Assembly (NCBI RefSeq): GCF_003075435.1
Contig: NZ_QCZJ01000017.1
Coordinates: forward strand, 1-64,000
Length of the DNA: 64,000 nt
Reading direction: 5' to 3'
Origin: Terrimonas sp.
GTDB lineage: Bacteria > Bacteroidota > Bacteroidia > Chitinophagales > Chitinophagaceae
The position numbers were made by a program, and so were the translations under genes. Below, one piece after another: positions 1 to 8,458 of the stretch. The notes beneath the pieces were generated by a model. That model was not told the origin of the DNA. It was given only the letters and a program-made list of their open reading frames with translations, and did not search any database. How positions within the stretch are numbered: the stretch's first letter is position 1; each line of letters begins with the position of its first letter.

Positions 1-1
1 A

Positions 2-112
2 GTATTCAAAATACTGGGCGAACGATACCGTAACAGAAGAAAACGTTTTGGATTAAGAGTAAATTTAATCGCTGGCATTTACAATTATGAATTATATGCC
101 TTTTTCAATTAA
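2..112 (+). mobile_element. C-terminal fragment of an IS transposase (IS5-like), cut by the window edge
   Basis: Reading from base 2, the frame is open to a TAA at 110-112. It gives a basic tail containing RYRNRRKRFGLR followed by NLIAGIYNYEL. From memory of the family, this is how many Bacteroidota IS5-type DDE transposases end. The rest of the gene is left of the window. The frame overlaps the first 26 bases of the copper ATPase gene in another phase, so the IS end lies at or just inside the start of that gene. The family assignment rests on about 36 residues. Confidence 0.6.
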
Positions 113-2180
113 TACAAGAGGTCTATTGGTGCCAGTTGGCAGTACATCAGCTTCTCATAAGCATACATCAGGACATGGGCATGCTGAGCATTCTTCTCAT
201 GATCATGAAAAAGAGGGCTTTAATAAGCATGCAGGGCATCATACCGGCGATTTCCTGAAACGCTTTTGGGTAAGCCTGGTCATTACAGTTCCTATCCTGC
301 TGTTATCACATATGATACAGCAATGGTTGGGTTTCAGCCTTGCTTTCACCGGCGATAAATATGTATTGCTGGCACTCGGAACAACAATTTATCTCTATGG
401 AGGCTTCCCCTTCCTGAAGGGAATGATGGGCGAGATGAAAGCAAAAGCCATAGGGATGATGACACTTGTTGCCATCGCCATATCCGTAGCCTACATCTAT
501 TCGGTGGCCGTGGTGTTTGGCCTGCAGGGCATGGATTTCTTTTGGGAACTGGCAACCCTTATCGACATCATGCTTTTGGGGCATTGGCTGGAAATGCGTT
601 CCCAGATGGCTGCTTCCCGGGCATTACAATCACTGGTGGCCTTACTGCCAAACGATGTCACCGTTGAACGAAACGGAGAAGCCGTAAAAATAAAGCTCGA
701 AGAGTTGCAAAGCAATGAAACGGTTATCATAAAGCCGGGGGAAAAAATTCCGGCGGACGGCTTGGTACTGGAGGGTGTTTCTTACATCAACGAAAGTATG
801 CTTACCGGGGAAAGTGTTCCCGTAAAAAAGGAAACGAACAGTAAGGTGATCGCAGGATCTATCAATGGCGACGGTGCGTTGAAGGTAAAGGTAACAGCAG
901 TAGGAAAAGACAGCTACCTGAACCGGGTGATTAACCTGGTACAGGAGGCGCAGGCCACTAAGTCCAATACGCAGAACCTTGCTGACAAAGTAGCCAAATG
1001 GCTCACCTTTATTGCCATTGCCGTTGGCATAGGCACATTCGTTTATTGGTTTGCCAGCAGTGGTGATACTGCCTTTGCCCTTGAAAGGATGGTGACGGTC
1101 ATGGTAACCGCCTGCCCGCACGCATTGGGTGTGGCTATCCCGTTGGTGGTCGCCATTTCCACCACACTTTCGGCAACCAATGGTCTGCTCATTCGCAACC
1201 GGACGGCATTTGAAACAACCCGGAAGCTATCTACCGTCATTTTTGATAAAACCGGAACGCTCACTAAAGGTTCCCATGCAGTGGAAAAAGTGATCCCGTT
1301 AACGGACGAGTATAAGGCTGATGAAGTGATCCAGTATGCTGCCGCAGTACAGCAAAATTCGGAACACCATATAGCAAAAGGCATCATGGCAATATTAAAA
1401 GAAAAGGGCCTTGCCTTATGGAAGTCTGAAAACTTCAGCTATATGCAGGGCATCGGTGTTAAAGGTGTTGTCAAAGGGAAAAATGTAGTAGCTGCGGGGC
1501 CAAATTATTTCAAAGAAAACCACCTTTCCTTACCGGAAATTCCAGCAGAAATCAACCAGGAAGCCGAAACGGTCAACTTCGTTCTCATCGAAAATCAGGT
1601 AATCGGCATCATCACTTTGGCAGACAGCATCCGGGAGGGTTCCGGACAGGCAGTTGATGAACTCAAAAAAATGGGCATTAAGTCCTTTTTGCTCACCGGG
1701 GACAATGACAGGATCGCTGCTGCGGTGGCCGGAAAATTAGGAATGGACGGTTATTTGGCAAATGTGCTGCCCCATAACAAGCAGGAAAAGGTAAAAGAGT
1801 TCCAGGATAAAGGTGAAGTGGTTGCCATGACAGGTGATGGTGTCAATGATGCGCCTGCACTGGCGCAGGCAGACGTGGGTATTGCCGTAGGTTCCGGTAC
1901 GGATGTGGCTGCCGAAACAGCGGACATCATATTGGTGGACAGTGATCCCAGGGATGTAGTTAAGCTGATTGACTTCGGTAAACTCACCTACAAAAAAATG
2001 GTGCAGAACCTGATATGGGCGGTGGGTTACAACGTCGTGGCAATTCCACTTGCAGCAGGTGTCCTCTATCCAAAATTTATTTTAAGTCCCGCTATGGGTG
2101 CTGTGCTGATGAGCGTAAGCACCATTGTAGTGGCTATTAACGCAAGTTTCTTAAAAATCAAAAAATTAAATCTAAAATGA
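87..2180 (+). CDS. copB: Copper-exporting P1B-type ATPase, CopB class (CPH motif)
   Basis: This is an inner-membrane ATP-driven pump for Cu/Ag. The N-terminus is a His-rich cytoplasmic tail (residues about 24-55, many HxH and HH) with no CxxC metal-binding domain. Membrane helices follow, then the actuator motif TGES, the ion-site motif C343-P-H in a transmembrane helix, the phosphorylation site DKTGT (D387), and the hinge TGDGVNDAP near residue 590. CPH rather than CPC marks the CopB (P1B-3) subgroup, which exports Cu(II)/Ag(I). The length, 697 residues, is normal for the family. The start is uncertain: residues 1-20 look unlike other CopB proteins and overlap the transposase tail, so an insertion may have replaced the original N-terminus. 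Starts at 99 or later are possible. The stop overlaps the next gene's ATG (ATGA), so the two are translationally coupled. Confidence 0.93.
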   Translation: MNYMPFSINTRGLLVPVGSTSASHKHTSGHGHAEHSSHDHEKEGFNKHAGHHTGDFLKRFWVSLVITVPILLLSHMIQQWLGFSLAFTGDKYVLLALGTTIYLYGGFPFLKGMMGEMKAKAIGMMTLVAIAISVAYIYSVAVVFGLQGMDFFWELATLIDIMLLGHWLEMRSQMAASRALQSLVALLPNDVTVERNGEAVKIKLEELQSNETVIIKPGEKIPADGLVLEGVSYINESMLTGESVPVKKETNSKVIAGSINGDGALKVKVTAVGKDSYLNRVINLVQEAQATKSNTQNLADKVAKWLTFIAIAVGIGTFVYWFASSGDTAFALERMVTVMVTACPHALGVAIPLVVAISTTLSATNGLLIRNRTAFETTRKLSTVIFDKTGTLTKGSHAVEKVIPLTDEYKADEVIQYAAAVQQNSEHHIAKGIMAILKEKGLALWKSENFSYMQGIGVKGVVKGKNVVAAGPNYFKENHLSLPEIPAEINQEAETVNFVLIENQVIGIITLADSIREGSGQAVDELKKMGIKSFLLTGDNDRIAAAVAGKLGMDGYLANVLPHNKQEKVKEFQDKGEVVAMTGDGVNDAPALAQADVGIAVGSGTDVAAETADIILVDSDPRDVVKLIDFGKLTYKKMVQNLIWAVGYNVVAIPLAAGVLYPKFILSPAMGAVLMSVSTIVVAINASFLKIKKLNLK

Positions 2181-3235
2181 AAAACGTAGCATTTTTTGTA
2201 GTAATCGCTGCCGGTTCCTTTACCACCTTGTCCTCTTGTAACAAAGATGATAAGGGAGACATGCCAATGGACAAAAATATTGATTACCCCGCAGCATACG
2301 TGGTCAATGGTGAAAGCGCCACCGTTTCAATTATCAAGCTAAGCGATAATACCGTGAGCGAAACCTTTGACATCATGAACTCCAGTGGTAATATGATTAT
2401 GTGGCCGCATCACATTTATAGCCATCAAGATCATTTAAGCATCGGCGTGCCGGGTATGGATTTGAGTGCAGGTCATACTGGTGGCATGGCAGGTATGAAA
2501 GGGCGTATCCTGATTCTGGATGCAAAGAAAGGAACCATTTTAAAGGATATCGAAACACCGGCAATGAACCACAATGCCGTTTATTCACCGGACGGTACAG
2601 AAATATGGACAACGCAAATGGCGATGGATGGAAAGGTGTTGGTTTACGATGCCACCACCTATGCTGTCAAAAATACAATCTCCGTAGGTGAAGATCCGGC
2701 GGAAGTAACCTTTAGCACGGATGGCACAAAAGCCTACGTGTGCAATGGTGGCAGTGGTACAGTTTCAGTGATCAGTCCTTCTGCAAAAACTGTGGTAGCT
2801 ACCCTGACCGTAGGCGACGATCCTGTCGGAGCCTGGCCTGCCGGTAACGGTAAAATGTATGTGGACAATGAAGCTTCACAGACCATTTCCGTAATTGATG
2901 TAGCTACCAATACGGTAAGCGAAACTGTTAGTTTAGGTTTTATGCCCGGATTTGCCGCCCATAACGCGTCAAAAAATGAACTATGGGTAACTGACCCTAT
3001 GAATGGGAAAGTTCATTACTGGACTTGGGACAATGCCATGAGTATGTGGATGCACGCGGGTGTATTTAATACCGGTGCAGGGTCGCACGCCATTGTATTC
3101 ACACAGGACGGGAATACCGCTTATGTCACCAACCAGGAAAGCAATACGGTTTCAGTAATCAACGTATCATCACATGCCGTAACAAAGACGCTCAACGTTG
3201 GTAAAAAGCCCAATGGCCTCGTGATAAAAATGTAA
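2177..3235 (+). CDS. YncE-like beta-propeller lipoprotein of the copper cassette
   Basis: A 352-residue exported protein. The N-terminal signal peptide ends in the lipobox-like LSSCNKDD, so Cys20 or so would be lipidated. The body consists of repeats of the form GxxPxxxxxSxDGxxAYVxNxxxxTVSVI (for example around residues 170-200 and 320-350), typical of YVTN/NHL beta-propeller proteins such as YncE. Such surface propellers often accompany multicopper oxidases, but the ligand is not known. The methionine- and histidine-rich stretch near residues 70-105 (SGNMIMWPHH, GMDLSAGHTGGMAGM) could bind copper; that is inference. It overlaps copB by four bases and shares its transcript. Confidence 0.8.
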   Translation: MKNVAFFVVIAAGSFTTLSSCNKDDKGDMPMDKNIDYPAAYVVNGESATVSIIKLSDNTVSETFDIMNSSGNMIMWPHHIYSHQDHLSIGVPGMDLSAGHTGGMAGMKGRILILDAKKGTILKDIETPAMNHNAVYSPDGTEIWTTQMAMDGKVLVYDATTYAVKNTISVGEDPAEVTFSTDGTKAYVCNGGSGTVSVISPSAKTVVATLTVGDDPVGAWPAGNGKMYVDNEASQTISVIDVATNTVSETVSLGFMPGFAAHNASKNELWVTDPMNGKVHYWTWDNAMSMWMHAGVFNTGAGSHAIVFTQDGNTAYVTNQESNTVSVINVSSHAVTKTLNVGKKPNGLVIKM

Positions 3236-3357
3236 AAGAAAGGTGGCATAGATGCTATCATCTATACCGCTAACAATAACTCTTACCGGTTGCCGGTACT
3301 GCATGGTACGGTGGTAACCCTAACTTAAAATACTTATTCAATTTAAAAATTAATAAA

Positions 3358-4014
3358 ATGAAAAATTTCGCATTATCAATCTTCGCAGTTATCATAACAT
3401 TTGTAGCAGTATCCTGTACTGAGTCTTCAAACAAAAACCAATCTGGAACGGATACCACCGCGGTTTCGGGCGGGCAGGCGACTTCCCAATCAAATGATAC
3501 CTTAACCGCCCCTGCCGCTATCGATACATCAAACGGTAAACAGCCAGGCGAATCAGTAAATGCCGCAGCCAAAGGATTTTCCATTGCGCCCATCATTACC
3601 GGCTACCTGTCATTAAAGAATGCTCTTGTTTCAGACGATGACAAAGCTGCTGCCGGAGCCGGTAAAAAACTCTTAGCTGCTTTGAACCAGGTAGACATGA
3701 AAGCCATTCCTGCCGATAAGCACAAAAAATACATGGACATAGCGGATGATGCTAAAGAACATGCAGAGCATATCGGGGCAAATGTTGGTAACATCCACCA
3801 TCAACGCGAACATTTATCCTCGCTTAGCGAAGATTTGAAAGACCTGATTGATTTGTTTGGTACATCACAAACATTGTATCAAGATCATTGCCCGATGTTC
3901 AACGACAATAAGGGAGCGGTTTGGTTCAGTGAAAACAAGGAAATCAAAAACCCTTATTATGGCTCGAAAATGCTGACCTGCGGTAAGGTGCAGCAAACAA
4001 TTAACAGCAAATAA
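3358..4014 (+). CDS. DUF3347 domain lipoprotein
   Basis: A 218-residue protein with a signal peptide and lipobox (VAVSCTES). A Ser/Thr/Gln-rich linker covers residues about 22-70, then a DUF3347-type domain (YLSLKNALVSDDDKAA, later DHCPMF and KNPYYGSKMLTCGKV). DUF3347 domains are found in periplasmic CusB-like proteins of Bacteroidota. The conserved His, Cys and Met in DHCPMF and MLTCG suggest metal binding, which is inference. It follows the propeller gene after 122 non-coding bases that contain two small hairpins, so it may have its own transcript or a processing site. No transmembrane segment follows the signal. Confidence 0.82.
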   Translation: MKNFALSIFAVIITFVAVSCTESSNKNQSGTDTTAVSGGQATSQSNDTLTAPAAIDTSNGKQPGESVNAAAKGFSIAPIITGYLSLKNALVSDDDKAAAGAGKKLLAALNQVDMKAIPADKHKKYMDIADDAKEHAEHIGANVGNIHHQREHLSSLSEDLKDLIDLFGTSQTLYQDHCPMFNDNKGAVWFSENKEIKNPYYGSKMLTCGKVQQTINSK

Positions 4015-4025
4015 AAATCAGTTAT

Positions 4026-4550
4026 ATGGAAAATATGGAAAACAGTCACAATGCACACCATGCTTCAGCGCATGGTGTGCACAATTCAAAACATGCTTCT
4101 GGCATGTACAAACGCTTTGCGGTGATGGCTGTCGCAATGTTCGGAGTTATGTATTTTATTATGTACGCCATGATAGACGGGTGGCAGAACCTTCTACTCA
4201 ATATCAACAATTTGTATATGACCTTGCTGATGACCTCGGCAATGTTGCTTATTGAATTATTGATCATGAAAATGATGTACCCCAACAGAAAGATGAACTG
4301 GTTGATAGCAATAATTTCAGTCGCCGTTGGCATTTTTTCATGGTTTGGTATCAGGGAACAAATCAATGTCGGCGATAAGCAGTTTGCAAAGGGTATGATA
4401 CCCCATCACGCAGCAGCCATATTGATGTCTGAAAAGGCACACCTGACCGACCCGGAACTGATACAGTTGCAAAAAAACATACTTAAAACTCAGGCAGAAG
4501 AAATTGAACTGATGAAGCGCAAACTAAAAGAGTTTGAAAATGATAAATAG
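4026..4550 (+). CDS. DUF305 family membrane protein
   Basis: 174 residues. The N-terminus is His-rich (HNAHHASAHGVHNSKH). Three hydrophobic helices follow (about residues 30-50, 56-78 and 87-105), then a C-terminal extramembrane helical DUF305 segment with the hallmark KGMIPHHAAAILMSEKA and paired histidines. DUF305 proteins are common in copper/silver resistance clusters and probably bind metal through the His/Met-rich helix. No enzymatic activity is established. It starts 11 bases after the DUF3347 gene and belongs to the same transcript. Confidence 0.85.
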   Translation: MENMENSHNAHHASAHGVHNSKHASGMYKRFAVMAVAMFGVMYFIMYAMIDGWQNLLLNINNLYMTLLMTSAMLLIELLIMKMMYPNRKMNWLIAIISVAVGIFSWFGIREQINVGDKQFAKGMIPHHAAAILMSEKAHLTDPELIQLQKNILKTQAEEIELMKRKLKEFENDK

Positions 4551-4582
4551 GACGATGATAAAATTCAAAAAATAATTTCAAC

Positions 4583-5002
4583 ATGAGCAAAGTATTAATC
4601 GGCTTGCTTTCCCTGTTAACCCTGCTATGCACCGCTTGCGGGCAGGCAGGGTCCAATAAGGAGGAAGCAACACACCATCACCCGGAGGCAGTTGCAACAG
4701 GCCACGAACATCATATCCAAAAAGGCGAATTGGTCCCCTCAGATGAAGTCTGCATGGTCAACGATGCCTATATGGGTAAAAAGCAATTTGACGTAAAATT
4801 TCAAGGTAAAACATACTATGGCTGCTGTGATATGTGCAAAGAGCGTATTCCAAAAGATGCCAGCGTTCGGGTGGCAACGGACCCGTACTCCCACAAGCAA
4901 GTGGACAAAGCTGTAGCGGTGATTGCCGTAACGGGAAACAACGGCGAAGTATCCTACTTTGAGAACAAGGATAATTACGACAATTATTTAAAAAAACAGT
5001 AG
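4583..5002 (+). CDS. YHS/TRASH-like metal-binding lipoprotein
   Basis: 139 residues with a lipoprotein signal (LLCTACGQAG). A His-rich spacer (HHHPEA, GHEHH) is followed by a small Cys domain: EVCMVND, then a second motif with CCDMCKERIP. The pattern C-x(n)-YGCCDMC resembles YHS/TRASH metal-binding domains that hold Cu or other soft metals. It likely acts as a periplasmic or outer-membrane-anchored metal binder within the copper cassette. The partner is unknown. It sits 32 bases downstream of the DUF305 gene. Confidence 0.72.
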   Translation: MSKVLIGLLSLLTLLCTACGQAGSNKEEATHHHPEAVATGHEHHIQKGELVPSDEVCMVNDAYMGKKQFDVKFQGKTYYGCCDMCKERIPKDASVRVATDPYSHKQVDKAVAVIAVTGNNGEVSYFENKDNYDNYLKKQ

Positions 5003-5029
5003 TCACACTTTAAATGAAGCCACAATATT

Positions 5030-5485
5030 ATGTCCTTAAAAAAGAAAATCATATTGGGGTTGGCTGTTATCTTAATCGGCATGCAGTTTTTTCAGCCGTT
5101 ACGAAACCAGTCGGATGAAGTAACCGCCTCTCATATTGAAAGGGTTTACGCCGTACCCCAAAACGTAAAGGCCATCCTTACCCAATCCTGCTATGACTGC
5201 CATAGCAATAATACCCGCTATCCGTGGTATAGCCGTATCCAGCCCGGAGCATGGTATATGGCACGGCATATCAAAAAAGGCAAAGAGGAACTCAACTTTA
5301 GCACTTTTGGGGATTATTCCGCCCGCAAGCAGCGAAATAAGTTCAGGGCAATGGCGGGTCAGGTCAAGGACGGGGAAATGCCGTTGTCGTCATATACGTT
5401 GATTCATCGCAACGCAGTATTATCACAGGATGATAAGCAGGTTTTGATTAATTGGTTTGGCACGATGGAAGACAGTATTAAATAA
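5030..5485 (+). CDS. Haem-binding domain protein (CxxCH)
   Basis: 151 residues. One N-terminal hydrophobic segment (residues 5-22) could be a signal anchor. The core has a single c-type haem site, SCYDCHSNNTRYPWYS, characteristic of the Bacteroidota Haem_bd family, followed by HIKKGKEELNF and a C-terminal DGEMPLSSY motif with a plausible axial methionine. This is probably a periplasmic monohaem cytochrome. In copper clusters it may pass electrons to or from the multicopper oxidase whose gene starts 11 bases downstream; that role is inference. Confidence 0.8.
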   Translation: MSLKKKIILGLAVILIGMQFFQPLRNQSDEVTASHIERVYAVPQNVKAILTQSCYDCHSNNTRYPWYSRIQPGAWYMARHIKKGKEELNFSTFGDYSARKQRNKFRAMAGQVKDGEMPLSSYTLIHRNAVLSQDDKQVLINWFGTMEDSIK

Positions 5486-5496
5486 AATTTGAAATA

Positions 5497-7770
5497 ATGA
5501 AAAGATATAAAGACATACCCATAAAAATACTGCAAACAGTGCTGATACTGCTTTGCACACAAACCCTGTTTGCACAGAAGGTGGTGCATTACGAGCTGTA
5601 TGTAAAAGATACCCTTGTAAACTATGCAGGAAAACAAAAAAGAGCGATTGCGGTAAACGGGCAAATACCCATGCCCACGCTTACATTTACCGAGGGAGAT
5701 ACTGCCGAAATTGTAGTACACAACCTGTTAAAGGAAAGTACATCATTGCACTGGCATGGCGTATTCCTGCCCAATAAAGAAGATGGCGTACCATATCTTA
5801 CGCAACAGCCGATTAAGCCCGGTACTACCTATACCTACCGTTTCCCGATTATTCAGCACGGTACACACTGGTATCATTCCCACTCAGGATTGCAGGAACA
5901 GATAGGGATGTACGGCAGTTTTGTAATGAACAAGCGTGCAGACGATAAGACCTTTAGAAAAGGAATTGACGATTTGCCCACCTTACCCATTGTCCTGAGC
6001 GAATGGACAAATTATAACCCTAATAACATTAACCGGATGTTGCACAACGCCAATGATTGGGCTGCCATCAAAAAGAATGCAACGCAGTCATACGTTGAAG
6101 CTATCAGAGAAGGAAAATTAGGCGTAAAAGTAAAGAATGAGTGGAAACGGATGCTGGCAATGGACGTAAGTGATGTGTATTATGATAAGATCCTTATGAA
6201 TGGCCACAATTCGCCGGAGTTAAAATCGGTGGATGGAAAAACATTGAAGGCTGGGGATAAAGTCCGTCTTCGTATCTCCAATGGCGGTGCATCTTCTTAT
6301 TTCTGGCTGCGTTACGCCGGTGGTAAAATTACCGTAGTGGCAAATGACGGTAACGACGTGGAGCCAGTAGAGGTGGACAGGTTAATTATTGCCGTATCCG
6401 AAACATACGATATAGTGGTCACCATACCTGATGATGGTTTGGCGTATGAATTTTTAGCGACAACCGAAGACAGGACACAATCGGCAAGCTATTTCATTGG
6501 TAACGGGGTAAAGCAGCTTATTTCACCGCTGCCAAGATTGAAATATTTTGAAGGGATGAAGATGATGAACGACATGATGAAGATGAACGGCGACCTGGAC
6601 GACATGGGTATGAAGATGAGCCTGAACCAAATGGATATGAATGTGGTCATGTACCCCGAAATTACAGGAGAAGCAGGAAAAAAGGCTGACCATAGTAAGC
6701 ATGGCGGAATGAATATGGATAATGATCCCAACCGTTATAATGCGAATGCTTTAGGAGATATTGTTACTTTAAATTATGCCATGCTCAAATCTCCCTATAA
6801 CACATCACTACCTAAAGATGCGCCTGTAAAAAACATAAAATTCACCCTTACCGGGAATATGAACCGCTATGTATGGAGCATGGACAACAGGGTACTTTCT
6901 GAAACGGATAAAATACCTGTCAAGAAAGGAGAAATACTGCGCATTACGATTTACAACAACTCCATGATGCGCCATCCCATGCACCTGCACGGGTTTGATT
7001 TCAGGGTGCTAAACGGAAAAGGTGAGCATTCACCGCTTAAAAATATCATTGATATCATGCCGATGGAAACAGACACCCTTGAGTTCGCGGCTAATACGGA
7101 GGGCGACTGGTTTTTTCACTGTCATATTTTGTATCACATGATGTCGGGCATGAACAGGGTGTTTGCCGTAGGCGATTACCAAAATCCCAACTTACCCGAT
7201 AAGGCTAAAGCCTATAGAGCCTTACAGCGGGAAAGCAATATGCCACATTTCATGGCGCAGAATGATTTTGCCACCAATGGAAATGACGGAACGGCAATGC
7301 TACAAAACACCAGGTGGAACCTGAGTTCGGAATGGCGTTTAGGTTACAATGATATGCACGGCTACGAGGTAGAAACACATTTAGGCAGGTATTTGGGCAG
7401 AATGCAATGGTTTATGCCATTCATAGGTTTTGACTGGCGTTACCGCAGACTCGGTATTGATGAGCACGAAAAGAATTTGTTTGGGCAAAGAAATGAGAAA
7501 GACACCCGCAGACAGTTTAGTTTAGGATTTATCTATACGCTGCCGATGCTGGTTAACTTCCAGGCAGAGGTATATCACGATGGAATCGTCCGGTTGCAAA
7601 TGATGAGAGAGGATATTCCTATATCCAAAAGATTACGGGGCGGCTTTATGGTGAATACGGACTTTGAATACATGGGGGAACTTAGTTACATCATCAACAA
7701 AAACATCGGCATCCGCACTCACTACGACAGTGATATGGGATGGGGTGTCGGATTATCATTGACCTATTAA
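5497..7770 (+). CDS. copA: Multicopper oxidase (CopA/PcoA-like) with a C-terminal outer-membrane-barrel-like extension
   Basis: An exported 757-residue oxidase, expected to oxidise Cu(I) to Cu(II) in the periplasm or at the cell surface. The signal peptide ends near LFAQ (residue 27). All four copper-ligand blocks are visible: HWH (85-87), HWYHSH (124-129), HPMHLH (493-498) and HCHILYH with axial M552 (541-552). A Met-rich insert (MKMMNDMMKMNGDLDDMGMKM) and HSKHGGMNMD precede the third cupredoxin domain, as in CopA. Residues about 604-757 are not oxidase: they alternate aromatic and polar residues in short strands (WRLGYNDMHGYEVE, GFDWRYRR) and end in a Y, resembling the CopB outer-membrane barrel. 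At least one cupredoxin-only homologue class ends near residue 600. This is the last gene of the cassette. Confidence 0.9.
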   Translation: MKRYKDIPIKILQTVLILLCTQTLFAQKVVHYELYVKDTLVNYAGKQKRAIAVNGQIPMPTLTFTEGDTAEIVVHNLLKESTSLHWHGVFLPNKEDGVPYLTQQPIKPGTTYTYRFPIIQHGTHWYHSHSGLQEQIGMYGSFVMNKRADDKTFRKGIDDLPTLPIVLSEWTNYNPNNINRMLHNANDWAAIKKNATQSYVEAIREGKLGVKVKNEWKRMLAMDVSDVYYDKILMNGHNSPELKSVDGKTLKAGDKVRLRISNGGASSYFWLRYAGGKITVVANDGNDVEPVEVDRLIIAVSETYDIVVTIPDDGLAYEFLATTEDRTQSASYFIGNGVKQLISPLPRLKYFEGMKMMNDMMKMNGDLDDMGMKMSLNQMDMNVVMYPEITGEAGKKADHSKHGGMNMDNDPNRYNANALGDIVTLNYAMLKSPYNTSLPKDAPVKNIKFTLTGNMNRYVWSMDNRVLSETDKIPVKKGEILRITIYNNSMMRHPMHLHGFDFRVLNGKGEHSPLKNIIDIMPMETDTLEFAANTEGDWFFHCHILYHMMSGMNRVFAVGDYQNPNLPDKAKAYRALQRESNMPHFMAQNDFATNGNDGTAMLQNTRWNLSSEWRLGYNDMHGYEVETHLGRYLGRMQWFMPFIGFDWRYRRLGIDEHEKNLFGQRNEKDTRRQFSLGFIYTLPMLVNFQAEVYHDGIVRLQMMREDIPISKRLRGGFMVNTDFEYMGELSYIINKNIGIRTHYDSDMGWGVGLSLTY

Positions 7771-7873
7771 GATGGATAAACATAACGACGATATTTACTG
7801 GTCTGATGCGTAATCTTCTCACCGAAGCGATTAGATCCTTGTAAAATAATATAAAACTGTATAACCAATATTT

Positions 7874-8455
7874 ATGAAAAAAGCAAATTACACCCACAAG
7901 AATTTAGTTATTGAAATTCTTGCATCGTCATTTGACACCAACGCAAGTGTTAACTACATTATTAAACAGGATAAACATAGAGAGAAACGAATACGTGCAC
8001 TGATGGACTATTCTTTTGAGGTATGCTACCTGTTCGGTGAAATTTTTCTCTCCAACGATAACAAGGCTTGCGCTCTTATTGTATATCCCGACAAGAAGAA
8101 AACTACCCTGAAATCAATCTCATTAGACCTCAAATTGATCTTCCAATGCGTGGGCATTGGCAATATTATGAAAACGCTTAAAAGGGAAAAACTGATAAAT
8201 AGCCTTCATCCTAAAGCACCATTTAGTTATCTGTGGTTTATCGGTGTTGCACCGGAAGATCAGAATAAGGGCGCAGGAAGCAAGTTGCTCCAATCAGTGC
8301 TTGACTACAGCGATCAGCAGAATCGCCCCGTTTATCTTGAAACATCAACAGTCAGGAACTTGCCGTGGTACGATAAGTTCGGCTTTCAATCCTACCATGA
8401 GGAGTATCTAACCTATCATCTTTATTTCTTCAGCAGGGCAGTCAAAAATCAGTAG
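7874..8455 (+). CDS. GNAT family N-acetyltransferase
   Basis: 193 residues. The acetyl-CoA-binding motif A is clear near residues 120-138: LWFIGVAPEDQNKGAGSKLL, with the Q-x-x-G-x-G/A loop. The C-terminal YLETSTVRNLPWYDKFGF segment matches motif B of the GNAT fold. The substrate cannot be read from the sequence. It lies 103 bases after the oxidase gene and three bases before the sensor kinase gene, so it is co-transcribed with the regulator. It may modify an ICE-encoded or host target, or be cargo. Confidence 0.85.
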   Translation: MKKANYTHKNLVIEILASSFDTNASVNYIIKQDKHREKRIRALMDYSFEVCYLFGEIFLSNDNKACALIVYPDKKKTTLKSISLDLKLIFQCVGIGNIMKTLKREKLINSLHPKAPFSYLWFIGVAPEDQNKGAGSKLLQSVLDYSDQQNRPVYLETSTVRNLPWYDKFGFQSYHEEYLTYHLYFFSRAVKNQ

Positions 8456-8458
8456 GGA

